Source: Heterodera schachtii
Lineage: Eukaryota > Nematoda > Chromadorea > Rhabditida > Heteroderidae
Direction: 5' to 3'
DNA length: 64,000 nt
NCBI GenBank assembly: GCA_023374025.1
Contig: SIJG01000066.1
Span: forward strand, 708,944 to 772,943
The position numbers and the translations under genes were made by a program. Positions 10,579-22,126 of this stretch are shown in pieces (positions within the stretch are counted from its first letter, which is position 1; every line of letters starts with the position of its first letter). Below the pieces are notes generated by a model. The model did not search any database, was not told the DNA's origin, and was given only the letters and a program-made list of their open reading frames with translations.

Positions 10579-12017
10579 TTGATTCAAAAAGTTTTTTTTT
10601 TGCGTTTTAAAAAAATACGTTTCTTTTCTCATTTTGTTCACCTTTTCATCGAATTTTTTTGTCTCTGCTCATCTGTTGAACAATTTTATTTGTACGAAGC
10701 GGAATTTTTCAAGACGGACATTTCCTCAAGTTTTTGAATTGCTAAAAGAGTGGGACAGCGTTTAGTGACACTAAAAGCCTCCTCCATATTTTGTTTCAAA
10801 ACGGGGCGAAATAAATGCCATTTTGAGGCCGAGTTAAGGACGACGAAAAAATGGAAAAATGTCCATCCACACATCAGTGCAAATCCAGCTGAAATTCGTA
10901 AAAAAAATATATTTTAAATGAGAAATCGGCGGCTCTTTTACAGTCATAAACTCAAAAGTGCCGAAAAATCTTTCATTAAACAATTTTTCTCACATTTTTC
11001 TTAAACGGCGTCGTTTCATTGCGCGGCAATTAGCAGCAGCACATTTTTGTCGTAATTTGTGATTGCAAAAAATATCAAAACACTGATAAATAAATTAAAT
11101 GTCAAAATTATCAAAAAAAAAGTTTAAAAATATTTTCCTAAATAGGTACAATAGTTTTGTATGTAATTTATATTTATGGATATATTGACGTTAAAACGCG
11201 GCGGAACTTTTCGGCTAAAAATAATTTTTTGTTTTCGTGCATTTCTCAACAAAATAAAGCGGGGCAGAAAAAATATTTAAATAAATAACAAATCCCAGCC
11301 AAAAGTCAGCAGCTACTTGGAGAATGAACACAAAAGAAAGTAGAGAAAAGCAGAGAAAGCAACGAATAAAAGGCAGCAAATTTATTTGAAATGGAGAGGC
11401 AAACGACGGCCAAAAAATGAAACAAAAAATGGCCATTCCGTGCATTTAAATTAGTTTTTTTTTTTCGTACATTTCAGACCATAGGGAAGAAGAAAAGTAT
11501 CCATCAGAGTCATACCAAGTTTTTGTATTGAAAAATATGTATGGCGGAGAGAAAGGCATAAACAAAGTGCGGCGAATTGGGCAGCAGCAGCAGTCCTCTT
11601 TTTCCCATTTTTTTTCTGTTTTTTTGTGTTCTTTTTTGCTCTCTTATTTTTCCCAAAATTTTCTTTGTTTACGTTAACACAGTTTTTTGCCTTTTTCGGC
11701 ACCAATTTTCATGACTTTTTAAGTCGACTTTTTTGAGATTTTTCGTGACCTAAATTCCCATACCTACATATGACCATGACTGTAACAAATTTTGGTTTTG
11801 AAAAATGTTGCGGGGAGAATGGCATAAACAAAGTGCGGCGAGTTGGGCAGAGTTCCTCTTTTTCCCATCTTTTATTGTTTTGTTTTTTGTACATATTCTT
11901 TTTGCTCTCTTATTTTTCCTAAAATTGTCTTTATTTACGTTAACACCGATTTTTTGCTCTTTGTGACACCAATCAATTGGAAAAAAGGGAAAAGTGTGCT
12001 CTAAAATTGCAATAAAA
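10579..12017. repeat. intergenic DNA with a two-copy direct repeat
   Basis: 11549-11704 and 11814-11971 are diverged direct copies sharing GGCATAAACAAAGTGCGGCG, CTCTTTTTCCCAT and GTTTACGTTAACAC. No gene is supported in the stretch; small minus-strand frames here lack motifs. Confidence 0.5.
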
Positions 12018-13330
12018 ATGAACCGACGGTAAGGAAATTTTTAGAAATACCAATTTTTCATTTACCCATAAAACAATTTTTTTGTCTAATTTAGTTGGGT
12101 TTGTAACGACGTGTGGATGGACATTTTCCCTCATTTTGATCGTCCTCAACTCGGCCTCAAAATGGCACTGATTTCGCCACGTTTCGATGCGCTGGTGGAC
12201 AAACATTTCGATGGCATAACAGAATTCAATATATTGAGACCAATCCTAATTCACAATGACACTGGACCAAAAGCAAAACTATCAAAATGCATTGATGGCA
12301 GATTTGTGCAATTGCCATGGCCCGACCATCCGTTGCCCAACAAAATCAGCTTTAACCACCTTCGGATTGAGTAATTTCAACATTACATGTTTCCAGGTCC
12401 ACTTCAGCCAATTCCGAACCCCGGACCCGAATTCTAACAAAAGTTGAAAATTCATTTTCACGAAAATCCACCTTTATTGTCCAAAATCTATTCAAATGAA
12501 ATTTCATACAATTTTAAAATCCGAGAGATGGGCGTATTCCTTCAATTTTTTTTATTTTTTACTTTTTCAGGTACATTGACCATTCCGTCATCACATTTCT
12601 CCGTTCCAATCAGCAAATTTTTAACAAAGGGGCCAATCTGCTTCCGTGGATTCCTTGTTACTATGCGGCGGCCGACGTCCAGCCGATTTGGGATGTCTTT
12701 GTCCGTCAAATTTGGCCCATTTTTGCGCCAAACATTCGCTATTTGGGCTTTTCCTATGGCGATCATTTGGACAATTTGTTGCGCCGCACTTCGCCAACAA
12801 TGCTCACCGATCTCAACATTAATTCAATCGGTTCTGGTCGCCTGTGCCCCGGCATAATTGCTGATGGTGCGTCAAATGCAAAAACTTGTGCCGGCCAGGC
12901 GTTGGCCAAATGGTTGCACACTCCGAGAAAAGATGGTCATCCAAAGCGATTGCATTGCGCAGAAGGGAACCTTGAATGGGTCAAAAATTTCAAAGAGGTC
13001 GCCGCCACATTTTCATATTTTATTTTTATTATTTTTCTTTTTTACATTGTATTTAAATTTGTTGTTTAGCTTTTTGTCCGTGCCCGCACTTCTGTCAGCT
13101 ACAAAATTAATTTTGGAATTTGTGCGCCCATACTAATTGAGCCATTTGAATTGGTGAATGAATGGACTGAAGAGAAGCTGACACTGACTAATCAATGCTC
13201 TTTGGGATCCATTAGTTGTTGGGTGTTGAAGCGATGTCCAAGCAGCAAAAGCAGTGAAAAGGGCGTCTTATTATGTGGACAAATGAATTTTTGGCACTTG
13301 ACAAATTGGTCGATCATTTCGAATTATTGA
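12018..13330 (+). CDS. F-box-like family protein (Globodera-expanded family)
   Basis: Four exons: 12018-12028, 12095-12370, 12571-12997, 13070-13330, joining in frame to 324 residues with GT..AG introns. It starts MNRRWVCNDVWMDIFPHFDR, a short F-box-like N-terminus, followed by PQLGLKMALISPRFDALVDKHF, a hallmark of a very large gene family of cyst nematodes. The middle holds YIDHSVITFLRSNQQIF and LGFSYGDHLDNLLRRTSPTM, the C-terminal half FELVNEWTEEKLTLTNQ. The F-box would recruit SKP1 of an SCF ubiquitin ligase and the C-terminal part would bind substrates; this is family-level inference. There is no signal peptide, so it is probably intracellular. All four exons are open and phases agree, so this looks like a working gene. 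The 11-nt first exon is a hand call supported only by phase and family-like start. Confidence 0.82.
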
Positions 13331-13531
13331 TGGAAAAATTGTTGCTTTTTTACATTTTTCGTCTCTTTAAAGTGTTCATTTTATTTTCTTCGAAAATACC
13401 GTGTTTTCTAAATGATCGGACTCGCTCAGTTGGGCGCTCACGTTTGGGCGCGCACGGTTGGGCGCCAGCACGTTTTGCCAATATAGCTTTTTTATTTATT
13501 ATCCAAATCCAACAATTTTGATATCTTTGTA

Positions 13532-13807
13532 CAATAACTTTGTTCATGCTCGAAACAAACCCCATCTTTTTGGTATCATTCGAAAGTACAAAGTCTAAAT
13601 AATGTAATAATACGAGAAAACAAGAGAATTCTAACATTTCAAGAAAGTTACAAACAAAAATAATCAATAATTACTTAATTAATCAAATATTTTTTTGGTA
13701 ATTGCCTAAACGCTGCGATTTTATATATTTTAGCTTCGTTAGACTTTATGCTTTCGAATGATACCAAAAAGATAGGTTTAGCTCGAACATGAACAAAGTT
13801 ATTGTAT
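13532..13807. repeat. inverted repeat
   Basis: ATAACTTTGTTCATGCTCGAA...TTTTTGGTATCATTCGAAAG (about 13533-13590) is repeated in reverse at about 13755-13803. The GGTATCATTYGAAAG core also occurs inside the foldback element at 44189-45132, so the two are related. Confidence 0.55.
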
Positions 13808-14263
13808 TAAAACCGAGTATTTTCAATTGATTGGACTCATAAAAATCGATTGGACTCATAAAGTGCATTAGAGCCGATGCGAGCATAAAAATTCATTTTT
13901 TCAACAAAGTGTAAATGTTTCAACTGTTTTCTGTTACCTCCTGCAATTTCTCTGCGCCTTAGAAATTCAAAAAGAAAATATTGAAAATTAGACAAATGAA
14001 TTTTTTTATGTTAAAATTTCCAGACAAAAAGAAGGTAAAATTAAAGAATATGTGTACCAAACCGAATTGGACGAATGATATATCATTCGACGCCTCTCGG
14101 TCTGTAATGCATGAATCCGAAAGTATTTTTTGGCGGAAACCATTTTGGGCCGAGTTATGGACCCGGGACTGAAGTGGCCAATGGCTGTGGACTGAATCGT
14201 CCAAAGCCTTAAAAAGAATAAAATGCAACAAAATAAATATCAATCGCTTCCTCTCGGCATGTA

Positions 14264-15344
14264 CAGTGTGACACAAAATGATAGGTTCACCCCCAAATTT
14301 GAGTTTTTAGAATTTTCTAATTGTCGAAATTATTTGAAATTGTGCTAAACAATGAAAAATGCACAAAAAATAAGATTAAATTGAAAAAAGTAAGATTTTC
14401 ATTCTTGGTTTTCAATATCTATCTGTTTTTCTATAAAATAGGTGACACAAAATGATAGGTTCACTTTCAAAAAAAATTCATAATGTCGGAAAAAGACGTT
14501 CTAAAAATGTGAAATAATTCCTGTTAGCCTAACTTTTGAAGCTTATCAAAAAAGTCAATTACACCATGTTCATCAGATCACATTTTCATGGTGATCTGAA
14601 AACTCGAAAATGGCTTGAAAACGGGAAAATTTTCGAAAAAAATTCTTAGAGGGTTGGGAAAATTTTTCTGCAAAAAATTATTAAGCCCACCAGAAAGAAC
14701 ACAAAATTCTCTACAAAATCGCGTTTGGATCATGGCCCTACGACACGTCTCCGCTAATGCTCATTTGGTTGAATATTGACTACCCAAAAAATGATCAATT
14801 TTTAAGACATTTTTCTTCATTTTTGCGACATCCGTTTTTAACCAAATGAGCATTAGCGGAGACGTGTCGTAGGGCCATGATCCAAACGCGATTTTGTAGA
14901 GAATTTTGTGTTCTTTCTGGTGGGCTTAATAATTTTTTGCAGAAAAATTTTCCCAACCCTCTAAGAATTTTTTTCGAAAATTTTCCCGTTTTCAAGCCAT
15001 TTTCGAGTTTTCAGATCACCATGAAAATGTGATCTGATGAACATGGTGTAATTGACTTTTTTGATAAGCTTCAAAAGTTAGGCTAACAGGAATTATTTCA
15101 CATTTTTAGAACGTCTTTTTCCGACATTATGAATTTTTTTTGAAAGTGAACCTATCATTTTGTGTCACCTATTTTATAGAAAAACAGATAGATATTGAAA
15201 ACCAAGAATGAAAATCTTACTTTTTTCAATTAAATCTTATTTTTGTGCATTTTTCATGGTTTAGCACAATTTCAAATAATTTCGTCAATTGTAAATTCTA
15301 AAAACTCAAATTTGGGGGTGAACCTATCATTTTGTGTCACACTG
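14264..15344. mobile_element. 1.08-kb foldback element with Tc1/mariner-like ends
   Basis: Nearly the whole element is one palindrome: arms of about 0.5 kb (14264-14775 and 14835-15344) around a 60-bp loop. It starts CAGTGTGACACAAAATGATA and ends with the complement, directly flanked by TA on both sides (14262-14263, 15345-15346), the Tc1/mariner target. The motif GTGACACAAAATGATAGG also recurs inside each arm (about 14441 and 15152), as if one copy had inserted next to another terminus. No transposase. Confidence 0.85.
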
Positions 15345-16683
15345 TAAAGGATGGATCCGAAAGAATTTTTGATCCAAAAGAAAATTGACAAAAGTTAAAA
15401 AAATCTTAGAAAAATTTTTTTAAAGAAAACTCGAAGAAAAAAAATTCAAGAAAAATTTTCCAGCGATTTTTTCAAAATTTCATGGTGAATTAGTAAGTTT
15501 TTTTAAAAAAAATTTCCAAAAATCGCTCGAAAATTTTTTGAAAATCTTTTTTCTTCGATTTTCTAAGAAAAAAATTTTTCTAAGATTTTTTCTTGAAAAA
15601 TTCTATGTTTAAAAATTTTTGGCTCGGCGGAGTTTCGGCGGCGGAGTTTTGGGGTACACAGAGTTTAGACCCCCCATACAAAATATTTTTTTATATTTCA
15701 GAATAAAAAATGCCATTCTATAGGTTTTCATGGTTGCTGATCGCGAATACGGTATTCATTTCGGCCAATTCCAAATCCCGGACCCGAATTCGAACAAAAA
15801 GTTGAAAATTAAAGTTTTTAGTTTTCATATTAGTGGTCAACATTGTTTAAATACACTGAAACAAATTGAAAGTCGTCAGTAGGGCTGGGAATTTAAGTCA
15901 AATGACTTTTTGCCTTAAAATGACTTAAAAAGTGTTCTAAACTTTGTTTGAAGCTTCTAACATGCATTTTTTGTGACTTTTTTTTTGACTTTTTAATGTC
16001 TTTTTTGAGTTTTTTCGTGATTTTTTTGACTTTTTGAGGCAAAATTTGCATTTTACCGAAGAAAATGCCGAAAAACACAAAGGAAATTCGGAAAAATAAA
16101 ATTTCGATCGATAAAAAGGCAATGAAACCTGAATGAATTTTTTCTTAATTGTCGGAAGAATCTTTTTTTTTATGACTAGTATTTAGGTGCCTACTTATAA
16201 AATTAAGTGCCTAAAAATACGATCAAAATGTTACTCTATAAATTGTTAAAAATGGGGATTTTTTTAACTTTCGCCTAATTTTTCAGGACTTTTTTCATTT
16301 TTACGCGCTTTTTTGGGTTTTTTGTGATTTTTTGGCGAATCAAAAACTTCTTAGGCAATCCGAAAATTGTTTTATTTCTTAACAAATTTCATTAAAAATT
16401 CCAAATTTTTACGATCGACTAAAATTCAATTTTTAAATAAGAAAATATGCAAATTTATATATAAATTTGTGATTACCTATCAATTCGTCACTAATCGTTT
16501 CATCACCGTTCATCTTCACTGAGACATAATTTTTTTAAAATATTGGCTAGTTTCAATAAAATTATGTATCTTATGAAAGTATTAATTAGTTTAAAATTCT
16601 CTAAAATTATTCCTGGTTAAGACAACCACCGGTGGTAGCCTTTTTTTTGAAAAAATTTTTGAGATTTTAAAAAGTCAAAAATG

Positions 16684-16730
<47 letters not shown>

Positions 16731-16815
16731 TATAAGATTTTAAAGAGCGTTCTGATCAATAATTTGAATCAAAATATTTGACTGTTGTCCTAAATGATAT
16801 TGCTCTGAGATATCG
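15345..16815. repeat. repeat-rich AT DNA
   Basis: 15887 starts TAGGGCTGGGAATTTAAGTC, a hAT-type left end followed by a TTTTTGACTTTTT word array (15900-16050); no right end was found. A pure T tract of about 37 bases lies near 16689-16727. No gene seen. Confidence 0.45.
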
Positions 16816-16858
16816 TTGGGGATTTTCTGCTGCTGCTTTCTGCATAATTTGAGCAAAA

Positions 16859-17073
16859 AATTTGACGCACATTGTTGTCTTGATCAACATGGAGTGATTG
16901 CGCTTAAGATCTTTCCCTCTAATGCCATTTGTTGGCGCATTTTCATAATCAGCAACGAAATGTTACCATCGCTGGAAAACTTTACAAATTTATTGATGAA
17001 TGCATCTGATCCTTGGTGTTTTGTCGAAGTTGAATCCAATTGGTCATTTTATGAAAATAAAACGGAAACTTAA
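16859..17073 (+). pseudogene. unrecognised coding fragment, duplicated at 42615-42750
   Basis: An open frame encodes DQHGVIALKIFPSNAICWRI, then FIISNEMLPSLENFTNLLMN, then ASDPWCFVEVESNW, ending at TAA 17071-17073. Its codon use is unlike the flanking AT-rich DNA and the sequence is kept in a second copy, so it was once coding. I do not recognise the protein; it could be the tail of a multi-copy family such as the F-box-like one, but no diagnostic motif is present. No start or splice acceptor is convincing. Confidence 0.45.
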
Positions 17074-17269
17074 GTCTGCAAGATGCGAGAAAGCTAATGG
17101 GAAGTATATAAAACTTAGATAAAAGAAAGATTTTCAATAATTATCTAGGTTTTTTTTTTAATATTCCTCAGTGACGAAACGATCAGTGACGAAATGATCG
17201 GCCACCTTTACATTTCGCATTCAAATTTTAAAATTATTTCTTGTGCTAATTTTTGTTTTTTCTTATTAT

Positions 17270-17758
17270 TAAGGCTGGGATTTTTAGGCACAAAAAATCG
17301 CGAAATAGGCATTAAATAGGCACAAAAATCCTCAAATAGGCACTAAAATAGGCAAATAAAATTTTTTATTAAGGCTTTTTAGGTAGGAAAACACGTAAAA
17401 ATTAATCAAAACACTTTTTTTGCTTATATTTCAATTGTTTTAAAGTTTTTCGAATTTTTAAACCAAAAATTTTATCAAGAAAACTAATTAAATTCTGGGG
17501 ATTAAATTTTTGTGAAAATTTTTTTTAATTCATAAAGGTGTATTTTCTGAATTTTTTTCGGCTCGATTCTTAGTGGTGTGTTTTTCGTTTTTATTGCATT
17601 TTTGTTAAGGATTTTTTCGAAAATCCTGAAAATAAGCGCCAAAATTGGCGAAATAGGCATAAAAATAGGCATTAAGCACAAAAAGTCTAAAATAGGCAAT
17701 ATCTAAGCGTATTAAATACGTAAAAATTTTAGGCATTTGCCTAAAAATCCCAGCTCTA
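17270..17758. mobile_element. hAT-like element with AAATAGGCA words
   Basis: Ends TAAGGCTGGGATTTTTAGGC and TAAAAATCCCAGCTCTA. The words AAATAGGCACAAAA and ATAGGCAT are repeated subterminally at both ends. Flanks CTTATTAT and ACTATTAT match at six of eight positions, a weak target duplication. A longer relative in inverted orientation is at 41833-42428. Confidence 0.65.
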
Positions 17759-17985
17759 ACTATTATTTATGAAAAACGACTAATTTTTCTTAAGAGCTTT
17801 ATTTTTATTGGGGTGTAAAATAATGAATTGATTTGTTTGCATATTTTTAAAAAATCTCTGTTGCTCCGCTGGCCCGCTCTTATTTGCATTTTGTAAAGCG
17901 ATGTCTGCGGTTTCGAAAAAATGGCCATTTTAATTTTTCCATCTCATTTTTGATTTTTTAGAAATTTTTGAATGAACCCTCAAAA

Positions 17986-18450
17986 TTAAAACCCGATCAC
18001 TTTTATTGTACGGGTCAAAACTTTGCTTTGATCAGTTGGAAATTTATTAAAAGCAGTTTTTGTGGCCAAATCAAGTCCGGAGAATCCAAATCTGGCCTCA
18101 GATTTGATCTCTGAATTTTCTCTGGCATTGTACTGCTCCATGTCGTTGACAAGAAGTTGAAGCAGTACAGGGTCATAGAACCGCAACTGACTAAATCTCT
18201 GCGATATTCGGATTCTCCGGGTTTGGTTTGCCCATGAAAACATCAATTTCATTTTATTAGGTCCTTTCAGAAAAATGTTGTACAAAGTGGATGCTGAATC
18301 TTGGCACTTTTGAGCACCCATTTTCAGACAGGACAACTTTAAAAAAATAACCCGTCGATCTTGGTGGCTCTTTTTCAGCTTATCAGATAGTCCCAACTTT
18401 GCTCTACAAAACCATAATTTGTTTTGTACCTTTAGCCTTTTCTTGGCCAA
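17986..18450 (-). CDS. unrecognised 154-codon open frame
   Basis: An uninterrupted frame starts MAKKRLKVQNKLWFCRAKLG and ends TRTIKVIGF. It is basic (many K/R), lacks a signal peptide and has no family I recognise. An open frame of this length is unusual for the surrounding AT-rich DNA, which is the main argument for it. It could equally be a remnant of a repeat or transposase. Confidence 0.3.
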   Translation of the reverse strand: MAKKRLKVQNKLWFCRAKLGLSDKLKKSHQDRRVIFLKLSCLKMGAQKCQDSASTLYNIFLKGPNKMKLMFSWANQTRRIRISQRFSQLRFYDPVLLQLLVNDMEQYNARENSEIKSEARFGFSGLDLATKTAFNKFPTDQSKVLTRTIKVIGF

Positions 18451-18661
18451 GAAATCAGTGGTTGAATTTGGCCACTTTTTTAAGTAGACCGATCAGTTTA
18501 TTTGAGTCTAACTATCTTGAATTTAATCGATAGATCATTTTTAAAATCTCAAAAATGGGAGAAGATTGTGGAGAATAACGAAGCATATTTTGATGAAAAT
18601 TGGTTCAATATTTAATTTGTTAGAATTTTTGAAATAAAATTTTTGGTTACTATGCAAAGAC

Positions 18662-19386
18662 GGCTCCCGGACAATCCGACAGTGGACAATTCGACAGTGG
18701 ACAATCCGACAGTTGGACAATCCGACAGTGAGGACAGTTCGACAGAAGTGGACAATCCGTCAGTGGAAAATCCGACAGTAAATTTAAATTTTAAAATATT
18801 TTCTAGTCATCTCAACAGATTATTTCCTATAAATATCTCAATTCAATTCAATTTGTTTCATGATTTTCAAACCACTGATGAAAGCTCAGGAATTTTCATT
18901 TAGTAGAGATTAGCAGGGGGTGGTGAGATTTGTGGATTGGGTTGGACTGCTTGAATATGTGGAATGGGTTCATGAATTTCTCCTTCTTCTGAGGACGACG
19001 AATCCATTTGAATAGGCAAACGGAATGGTCAATACTTTTGGCAAACATTTTGATCAGCAAAAATCACTTTCATTCTCATCACTTTGGTTTTATGGGTCAC
19101 TCCAAATTTAGTTTTGCATATTTATTTATTTTATTGTATTTTAGTCACTAGCATACCAAACTAATTTTTTAATTTGTTAACAAGTTTAAGCTAAATTGAT
19201 TTGAATTGAGATATTTATAGGAAACAATCTGTTGGGGTGACAAGAAAATATTTAAAAAAAGTAAATTTACTGTCGGATTGTCCACTGTCGAATTGTCCAC
19301 TTCTGTCGAATTGTCCTCACTGTCGGATTGTCCAACTGTCGGATTGTCCACTGTCGAATTGTCCACTGTCGGATTGTCCAGTCACG
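18662..19386. mobile_element. 725-bp inverted-repeat element with GACAATCCGACAGTG iterons, MULE-like
   Basis: The left end has about eight GGACAATYCGACAGTG words (18675-18780). The right end has the complement in the same order reversed (19268-19380). The inverted similarity continues inward through TAAATTTAAATTTTAAAATA. It is flanked by an exact 9-bp direct repeat TGCAAAGAC (18653-18661, 19387-19395), a length typical of Mutator-like elements. A short minus-strand frame lies in the middle. Confidence 0.7.
18900..19007 (-). CDS. small ORF inside the MULE-like element
   Basis: 35 codons, MDSSSSEEGEIHEPIPHIQA then a proline-rich end. Its serine/acidic opening resembles the disordered start of a transposase-type protein, but nothing proves expression; it may be the surviving 5' end of a deleted gene. 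Confidence 0.25.
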   Translation of the reverse strand: MDSSSSEEGEIHEPIPHIQAVQPNPQISPPPANLY

Positions 19387-20378
19387 TGCAAAGACTTATT
19401 TTACACCCCAATAGTTTGCCTTTTTGAAACAAAAAGAAGCAATTTTATAAATTTAAAATTGTATTTTAAAAAAATTAAAATTTTTGGGTTTTCTTGAATT
19501 TTTTCTCGAAAAATTCCCGTTGGTCCCGGTCCCGGAACACCTGAACATGTACAACGGGAAAGTGCTTAACTGGCGGTTGGGTTGAATTCGGTTGGAGCCA
19601 ACGCAAGCAAATGCCTGGAATGGCCACGTTGGCCTTTGTGCCAACAACGAGCGGTTGCATTCGGTTGGAGTCGACCAAAGCACGCGGATCACTTTTTTAA
19701 AATTCTTTATACTTTTTGAATTAGCTATTACTTAATTATGTTTTATATTTCAACGAAAAAGCCAAGAATTGTGTAAAAATCTAGAAGTAACTTTAGAAAC
19801 ACCAAAACAATGGCTAAGGAGCATTTTAGACAATCAAAAAAAATTTTAAATTTTAGTATATGGTAAAATAGGCAATATATATACATTGATGGTTCGGTAG
19901 GGGTCAACTGCGTCTGAGCCAACTGCGTCTCAGTTAAAAATCATTAATATCATAAAAATTTAAACTCTAAACGAAAATCGCTTAAGCTTAACCCGTTAAT
20001 TACTTTATTGTTTTAGGTCATTAAATACTAAACAGCAAAATGAGTCATTCTATGCAGATTAAATATACTTAGAACTTAAAATTCAAAAAATTTAAAATTT
20101 CGACTTTGTTCGGGTTCTCGTCCGGGGTTAGAAATTGGTCGAAATGGATATCAAATCGTGACCAGCGACCTTGAAAGCTAGAATTTGTGTTCAACGCATA
20201 AATAACCCTATAAATATTTTTTTTTTTGGATTTTTATTTTATTTTTTTGCGGGACAATAATCTTCACAATTGCCAAATTACTGATACCGGACAAAGAAAA
20301 TTCATTAGTTATTGGGACGGCTAAAAACCATGGACAAATAAAACAGCTAACATTGACCCATAAAGGTCATGTAACGAG
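19387..20378. repeat. dispersed repeat fragment and AT-rich DNA
   Basis: 19505-19690 holds a piece (CGGTTGGAGTCGACCAAAGC, GGCCTTTGTGCCAACAACG) shared with 27710-27785, 40525-40650 and 43900-43990. Nothing else recognised. Confidence 0.5.
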
Positions 20379-21482
20379 TAGAGACCGGACGACTGGGGTC
20401 GGAGGGATCCCGAATCGGGATCCCGATCCCGATCAATCCCGAAGATTTTTTTTCGGGATCCCGCGGGATTATCGGGATTTGCTAAAATCCAATTTTTTTT
20501 TACGTTTTGTGCCAAATTTTGTTCAAATGCTTATCTAATATTCCTAATTGATCAATTCGATTGAAGAAAAATAGGGATGGGAATTATAGCAGGTTTTTAG
20601 AAAATTTTCAAAATTCGAGTATCATGCCTAAAAATCAGATTTTAGGACCAAAAATTAGAATATTTAACAACATAGCTTTAAATTGTTTTTTCAATTTAAT
20701 TAATATAAATTTTTATATTTTCGCCTCCTATGATCAGTTTTAAGAACTTGAGGAAAATTAGCAAAATGTTAAGTATGTCGGAATTAAAAAATCAGATTTT
20801 AAAGAATTGTTTGCTGGGAATTTTTCAAAAACTTTAGGGTACAAGGTGGAGGCCGGAGGTGCCGATAGGCACCGACGGGAAAAATGTAATTTTTGATGAG
20901 ATTTGTTAACAGATTTTGTCCAAAAAACCCCAATTTTTTTTAGCGATTTTGAGCAAATTTTTCTGGAAAATTAAGAATTTTTAGAGTTCGGCGGTGCCGT
21001 TATGCACCGAAGGAAAAATACTTAGACAATGATTTATAATCTAATTTATAAGACAAAATTCTTAGAAATTGTTGTGCATGAAACTACCTAATAAGATTTA
21101 AAATATTATTTAAGGAATTAAAAAAATAATTTTTGATAATTCTTTTTTAAAGGAATAAAAGTCACAAAATAGCCAACTTTTGCGTCAAATTTTGAAAATT
21201 TTCACAAGTATTTTGAAACTCATAAAATTTTTTTGGGATTTTAAGGGATTTTTTAAGAAAAATGAGCAAATTTTTAATTTAAAATTCAAGGTCTTAATTT
21301 AAAAAAATGAGATTTTTTCCAAAAATTATCGTGACTTCAATCCCGCGGGATCCCGCGGGATTGGTAAAATGGTCGGGAGGGATCCCGATTCGGGATCCCG
21401 ATGAAATCCCGGTCCCGATCAATCCCGATGAATTTAAAAAATCGTTCGGGACGGATCCCGAGGTCGGGATCCCGAATTTAAT
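20379..21482. mobile_element. truncated copy of the GGGATCCCGAT hAT element
   Basis: Same orientation and order as 2193-3411: TAGAGACCGGACGACTGG, then the word array, the GGTGCCGATAGGCACC hairpin, then the second array. It stops at GAATTTAATC and lacks the right terminus. No target duplication can be assigned. Confidence 0.8.
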
Positions 21483-22126
21483 CTTTTGCGATTTCTTTTA
21501 CCGAAAGGTCCTCTGTGGCCTACCTTTTAACCGCCAATTTCTATGCATAAAAAAACAAAAAATTACGTCCGTTTTTTTGGTCGAACCATCCTGCGGTGCC
21601 AACAAAGACCGCCGGGAAAATTTGGGTTTTTTAATAAAATTTGCCTTTTAAAACTATACAAGTTGTTAAATCTGAAAAAAGACAATGATTATTAAAAGAC
21701 TGCATAAGCAGTAAAAGATTTTTTTAAAGCATTTATAAGCAGTCAAAACATTGATTTTTTTTTAAATGCCACTCAATAAAATAAGGAAATTACCCGTAGG
21801 TCTTTTTCTCATTCATTTTTTCTGGGGCTTCCTTATTCCATTAAAATTATTAATTTTATTTTTTATAAAATCGGTGTTATGTTTAAAGATAAATTATATA
21901 TTTTTTTATGTATCAGTTCAGAAAAGCTTAATTTTTTTAAATGTAAAATCCCAAAATATATTAATAAAAGTCCCAAATTTGTTTTCCTCTTTTTAGAGCA
22001 CTGTAAAAACCAGAAATTTGAGTCCTTTTCTCTTTATTAAAATAATAAATATATAAATGTTCATTATTCATTGTTTACTCAGCGATTCCAACTTAAAAAA
22101 TAATTTTTTATAAAATTTTATAGAGC
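21483..22126. other. AT-rich upstream region of the RING gene
   Basis: No gene. One ATGCCA hexamer (21766-21771), the sequence reported as a dorsal-gland promoter motif in Globodera, lies 356 bp before the RING gene start. A single hexamer can occur by chance. Confidence 0.3.

Noticed and set aside
20379..21482. Arrays of GGGATCCCGAT as satellite DNA
   Set aside because: The arrays occur only as mirrored ends of elements with defined termini and target duplications, not as free tandem arrays.
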